Of a stretch of DNA of 8,639 bases, positions 6,300-8,639 are shown one piece after another. Source of the DNA: Faecalibacterium prausnitzii (GTDB taxonomy: Bacteria > Bacillota > Clostridia > Oscillospirales > Ruminococcaceae); NCBI GenBank assembly GCA_002313795.1, contig DCCL01000220.1, positions 1 to 8,639 on the forward strand, given 5' to 3'. The notes beneath the pieces are model-generated. The model did no database searches and had not been told where the DNA came from. It saw only the letters and a program-made list of their open reading frames with translations. The translations under genes were made by a program, and so were the position numbers. The number at the start of each line of letters is the position of its first letter. The stretch's first letter is position 1.

Positions 6300-7842
6300 T
6301 AGTGGTGGAGCAGTCAGGAGCCAAAACGAACATTTTGTCACTCGGCGAATCCTCGCCATCCGGCGGGTCTTCCCCGGTTTCCAGCGGGATTTCTACGCTG
6401 TTTTCCTTGCCCATAAAGGAAAAGACCAGCTTCAGGCGGTTGTCATCATAGATATAGGCGGCAACAAGGAAGTCCTTGAAAAGTTCTGCCTGAACATCCC
6501 TGTCCTTTATATCCTTGTTGCGCAGGACGTGAAGTTCATCAATCAAATCTTCTCGATTGATTTTGACCACATCCCTCTTGGCTGCACTCAACTGGGCGTT
6601 CAGCTTTGAGTGCTCGGCTTCCAATTCTACCATCCGGCTGCGAGTAGCATCCGTGATAATTCCCATCTCGATGGCTTTCAGCATATTCGAGGTGGCCTTT
6701 TCATTTTCGGCCAGCTGCTGCTCCAATGCCTCGATCTGGAGGTCATTATCATGCTTTTCCCAGTATTCGACCGTCCGATCTGCCACCCACTCGATAACAT
6801 CATCGGTCAGGCAGTACATCTTGATGGCCTGTGCAATGGCGGGTTCGATTACATCCCGGCGGACATTCTTCTTGTTGCAGGCGTGTTCGGTGCGCCGCTT
6901 CTGGCAGGTATAGTAGTAATGCAACTCACCGTTCCGACTGGTGCCAGACACTCCGGTCATGTAGCTGCCGCAATGACCGCACCGCAGCTTCCCGGTGAGC
7001 AGATAATCTTCTGCCCCGGTGCGATGCCGGGTTCCGACTGGATTCCGTTTCATCCTCATAACCTCCTGCACCTTGTACCACAATTCATCGCTCACGATAC
7101 GAGGAACGCCACCCTCAATGCGAACATCTCCGTAGATGTAGATACCCTTGTACCGCTCATTTTGGCAAATGCTCTGGAAGCTGCCCTTGTTCCAAGCGGA
7201 GCCTTTACTGGTTTTAATTCCCCTTGCATTGAGGTCGCGGGCAATCTCGATGAACATATTCCCAGCAGCCACACGGGTGAAAATCTCCTTGACAACGGCT
7301 GCGTTCGGTTCATCCAGAACGACACGCCCATCTTCTCCCCGCTTGTAACCGAGCGGCTGCTTTCCGTTTGCCAGACACTTTGTAGCATTGTCATGCAGAC
7401 CGCGGCTTATATCCTCTGCCATATTTTCGCTGTAAAACTGGTTGACGTTCATCATGTTTCGCAGAGCAAAACGCCCGGCGGCAGTGTCGTCAAAATCTTC
7501 TTCGGCGTAAAACACCTTTACGCCATAATCATCCAGCTTTGCCTCGTTGACCATGGCTTGCAGCATATTGCGTCCGATTCGGTTGGACTTCCATGCCACG
7601 ACAGCCTGAAACTTCCCCTTTTCGGCATCCCGCATCATCTGCTGGAAGCGAGGCCGCTTATCAGTCTTGCCGCTGATTGCCCGGTCTTCGTATGTACCGA
7701 CAATGCGCAGTCCAAGCGCAGCGGCGTGCTTCGTACACTCTGCGATCTGCTGCTCGATGCTGACCTCACGCTGGTTGTGCGATGAATACCGGGCATAGAT
7801 GACAGCATCAAGACCAGTGGCAATATTCTTTTTTCTGGCCAT
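6280..7842 (-). CDS. Large serine recombinase (site-specific integrase/resolvase family)
   Basis: 520-aa DNA recombinase of the large serine class, which integrates, excises or inverts DNA between short att sites. The N-terminal resolvase domain (about 12-155) has the nucleophile in YARYSS (Ser20, preceded by Arg18) and the second active-site cluster WKSNRIGRN (84-92, Arg88 and Arg91). The recombinase domain spans about 165-275. A zinc ribbon follows with Cys288, Cys291, Cys313 and Cys322, then a coiled coil at about 366-430 (LEQQLAENEK, VELEAEHSKLNAQLSAAKR), the usual synapsis-control element. All catalytic parts look intact and length is typical. The start is the ATG at 7842, with GGTGA (7849-7853) 6 nt upstream; a TTG one codon earlier is less likely. 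It follows the SHOCT gene closely and ends in a terminator. No recombination-directionality factor is obvious; the neighbouring small ORFs are candidates by position only. Confidence 0.95.
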   Translation of the reverse strand: MARKKNIATGLDAVIYARYSSHNQREVSIEQQIAECTKHAAALGLRIVGTYEDRAISGKTDKRPRFQQMMRDAEKGKFQAVVAWKSNRIGRNMLQAMVNEAKLDDYGVKVFYAEEDFDDTAAGRFALRNMMNVNQFYSENMAEDISRGLHDNATKCLANGKQPLGYKRGEDGRVVLDEPNAAVVKEIFTRVAAGNMFIEIARDLNARGIKTSKGSAWNKGSFQSICQNERYKGIYIYGDVRIEGGVPRIVSDELWYKVQEVMRMKRNPVGTRHRTGAEDYLLTGKLRCGHCGSYMTGVSGTSRNGELHYYYTCQKRRTEHACNKKNVRRDVIEPAIAQAIKMYCLTDDVIEWVADRTVEYWEKHDNDLQIEALEQQLAENEKATSNMLKAIEMGIITDATRSRMVELEAEHSKLNAQLSAAKRDVVKINREDLIDELHVLRNKDIKDRDVQAELFKDFLVAAYIYDDNRLKLVFSFMGKENSVEIPLETGEDPPDGEDSPSDKMFVLAPDCSTTKKHLET

Positions 7843-7861
7843 CAACCGTCACCGTTCACTT

Positions 7862-8335
7862 TCAAATTCCTAAAAGCTGCTTTTTCTTGGCGGTAAACTC
7901 TTCTTCCGTCAGAATGCCTTCATCCAGCAGCTGCTTCAATCCACGAATTTCATCCACAACGGATACGACACTTCCGGCGGGCACTGCTGACGGAGCCGGG
8001 GCGGATGGAGTCACTGCACCAGCCTTTCCGTAATTCGTAACGTATTCTGCGAGATCTTTTGCGGTGTCGTAATCATCACGCTTAAAAAAGAAAGTTTTTT
8101 CTGCTCCGATTGCAGTAGAAACGCCATATCCAAGGTTTATACTGCCCGTGGATGCTTGTGCCGTAGTGAACGTGATTGACCCTTCCAAGAAGCCCGGCTT
8201 CTTGATGGCAAAGGACTGGATGCCTGCAATCGGATAAGATTCCGTCGTCTTATTCCTTTTTACGACTAAGTTTGCACCGTCAGCACAAAGTGTGAATCCG
8301 TTGCTGCAAGGTAAAATAACATCGTATGTTTTCAT
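7862..8335 (-). CDS. Small PH-like (DUF4429-type) protein with C-terminal SHOCT domain
   Basis: 157 aa, no signal peptide or TM, so probably cytoplasmic. The C-terminal 30-odd residues (about 126-157: IRGLKQLLDEGILTEEEF and KKKQLLGI) are a textbook SHOCT domain, a short helical element thought to mediate oligomerisation. The N-terminal 100 residues are beta-rich (FTLCADGANLVVKR, SITFTTAQAS, KTFFFKR) and resemble the bacterial PH-like DUF4429 fold; this is my judgement of pattern, not a search. An Ala/Pro/Ser linker (about 105-122) joins the two parts. The start is the ATG at 8335, because AGAGGA (8342-8347) lies 6 nt upstream; an earlier in-frame ATG at 8356 would include the SD inside the gene. 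Only 17 nt separate its stop from the recombinase's alternative TTG codon, so the two are probably co-transcribed. Role unknown; it may accompany or control the recombinase. Confidence 0.85.
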   Translation of the reverse strand: MKTYDVILPCSNGFTLCADGANLVVKRNKTTESYPIAGIQSFAIKKPGFLEGSITFTTAQASTGSINLGYGVSTAIGAEKTFFFKRDDYDTAKDLAEYVTNYGKAGAVTPSAPAPSAVPAGSVVSVVDEIRGLKQLLDEGILTEEEFTAKKKQLLGI

Positions 8336-8391
8336 ATTACATCCTCTTTTCTGCATGATGCTTCGCGATTTCGGAATAATCGTTCAATTTG

Positions 8392-8420
8392 CTGAAAAAT
8401 ATTCTGCTTTTTGATATACT
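8392..8420 (+). promoter_or_regulatory. Extended -10 promoter for the small plus-strand ORF
   Basis: CTGAAA (8392-8397, 4 of 6 to the -35 consensus), a 17-bp spacer and TATACT (8415-8420, 5 of 6), preceded by TG at 8412-8413, which gives an extended -10. The predicted start is near 8427, about 37 nt before the ATG at 8464. It lies in the divergent gap between the SHOCT gene and this ORF. I saw no equally good minus-strand promoter for the SHOCT gene. Confidence 0.6.
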
Positions 8421-8463
8421 TTACTTGCTGCCGACAGTAATCTTACGAAAGGAGTAATGTTCT

Positions 8464-8625
8464 ATGACCACAGATGAATGGTCAGAGGTACTTATCAGGG
8501 TCAGAATGCTGTCGGACTCGGACAAGGCTCGGCTGATTACTTTTCTGCGCGGTCTGAAAGATAGCGCAGATAGTTCAATGCCTCCTGCTGACGATCAGCG
8601 GGCAAGTCGAGAAGTAATTCAATAA
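8464..8625 (+). CDS. 53-aa helical small protein of unknown function
   Basis: Reads MTTDEWSEVLIRVRMLSDSD, then KARLITFLRGLKDSAD, and ends in a polar tail with PPADDQRASREVIQ. The first 35 residues have the spacing of an amphipathic two-helix protein (leucines in VLIRVRML and ARLITFLRGL), and the tail is probably disordered. An excellent SD, AAAGGAG (8448-8454), lies 9 nt before the ATG, and an extended -10 promoter lies upstream, so expression is likely although the gene is short. Small helical proteins of this look are common in Firmicute integrative elements and prophages; no named family can be given. Its 3' half overlaps an antisense frame. It is divergent from the SHOCT-recombinase operon and could be a regulator or accessory factor, but this is position only. 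Confidence 0.6.
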   Translation: MTTDEWSEVLIRVRMLSDSDKARLITFLRGLKDSADSSMPPADDQRASREVIQ

Positions 8626-8638
8626 TTTCCGCCGTTTG
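8537..8638 (-). CDS. 3' end of a possible small helical protein running off the right edge, antisense to the 53-aa ORF
   Basis: Thirty-three codons are visible before TAA (8539-8537), and the start lies outside the window. The peptide begins QTAEIIELLLDLPADRQQEA and ends LNYLRYLSDRAEK. It is a clean amphipathic helix pair and looks more like a real protein than most antisense frames do. It resembles the opposite-strand protein in pattern (helix, Leu-x-x-Leu, acidic turn, helix, LR-x-L). If real, it converges on the plus-strand gene with an 89-nt overlap. Since no start or SD is visible and a good promoter reads against it, I rate it as uncertain. Confidence 0.4.
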   Translation of the reverse strand, partial: QTAEIIELLLDLPADRQQEALNYLRYLSDRAEK

Positions 8639-8639
8639 G

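Noticed and set aside
6610..7785. 391-codon plus-strand open frame opposite the recombinase
   Set aside because: The minus frame carries the full set of serine recombinase motifs; the plus frame has no recognisable domain and no supported start.
1..8639. CRISPR array, tRNA or rRNA gene, IS element ends
   Set aside because: No regularly spaced repeats, cloverleaf-like arms, rRNA-like stretches, DDE transposase or paired terminal inverted repeats were seen.

Overview
The window looks like chromosome of a gut Firmicute of the Oscillospiraceae, and Faecalibacterium or a close relative is my best guess. The basis is the GC-rich, strongly C/G-ending codon use of the left two thirds, the strong Shine-Dalgarno (SD) sites, a signal-peptide S-layer homology (SLH) protein, and a MacAB-type ABC exporter split into separate adaptor, ATPase and permease genes. 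The genus is inference, since no rRNA or marker gene is present.

Left block (79-5897, all minus strand): one tightly packed four-gene operon, read from right to left. It runs HlyD/MacA-type adaptor, ABC ATPase, MacB/FtsX-type permease, SLH-domain secreted protein. The junctions are a 1-nt TGATG overlap, a 4-nt ATGA overlap and a 13-nt gap whose SD overlaps the previous stop codon, so co-transcription and translational coupling are very likely. The first three proteins should form an exporter or envelope-stress pump (MacB mechanotransmission type). The fourth, probably held to the cell wall by its SLH repeats, may be its extracytoplasmic partner. Upstream of the adaptor (5924-5993) is a control region with a TATACT -10, a perfect 8-bp inverted repeat across it, and CTTAA repeats 11 bp apart like response-regulator boxes.

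Middle (5898-6279): a 382-bp AT-richer gap with this control region, one doubtful 44-codon ORF, and a strong hairpin terminator that overlaps the end of the next gene.

Right block (6264-8639): lower GC and more mixed codon use. A large serine recombinase sits just downstream of a small SHOCT-domain protein (both minus strand, 26 bp between coding regions including the stop, probably one operon). Beyond a divergent promoter region lies a 53-aa plus-strand ORF with a good promoter and SD. It overlaps, antisense, the 3' end of a second protein-like reading frame that runs off the right edge. This block looks like one end or a remnant of an integrative element or prophage. No att site could be recognised.

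The best candidates for something undescribed are the SLH protein built into the MacAB operon, the adaptor with a doubled lipoyl/hairpin unit, the recombinase-SHOCT pair, and the antisense pair of small ORFs at the right edge.
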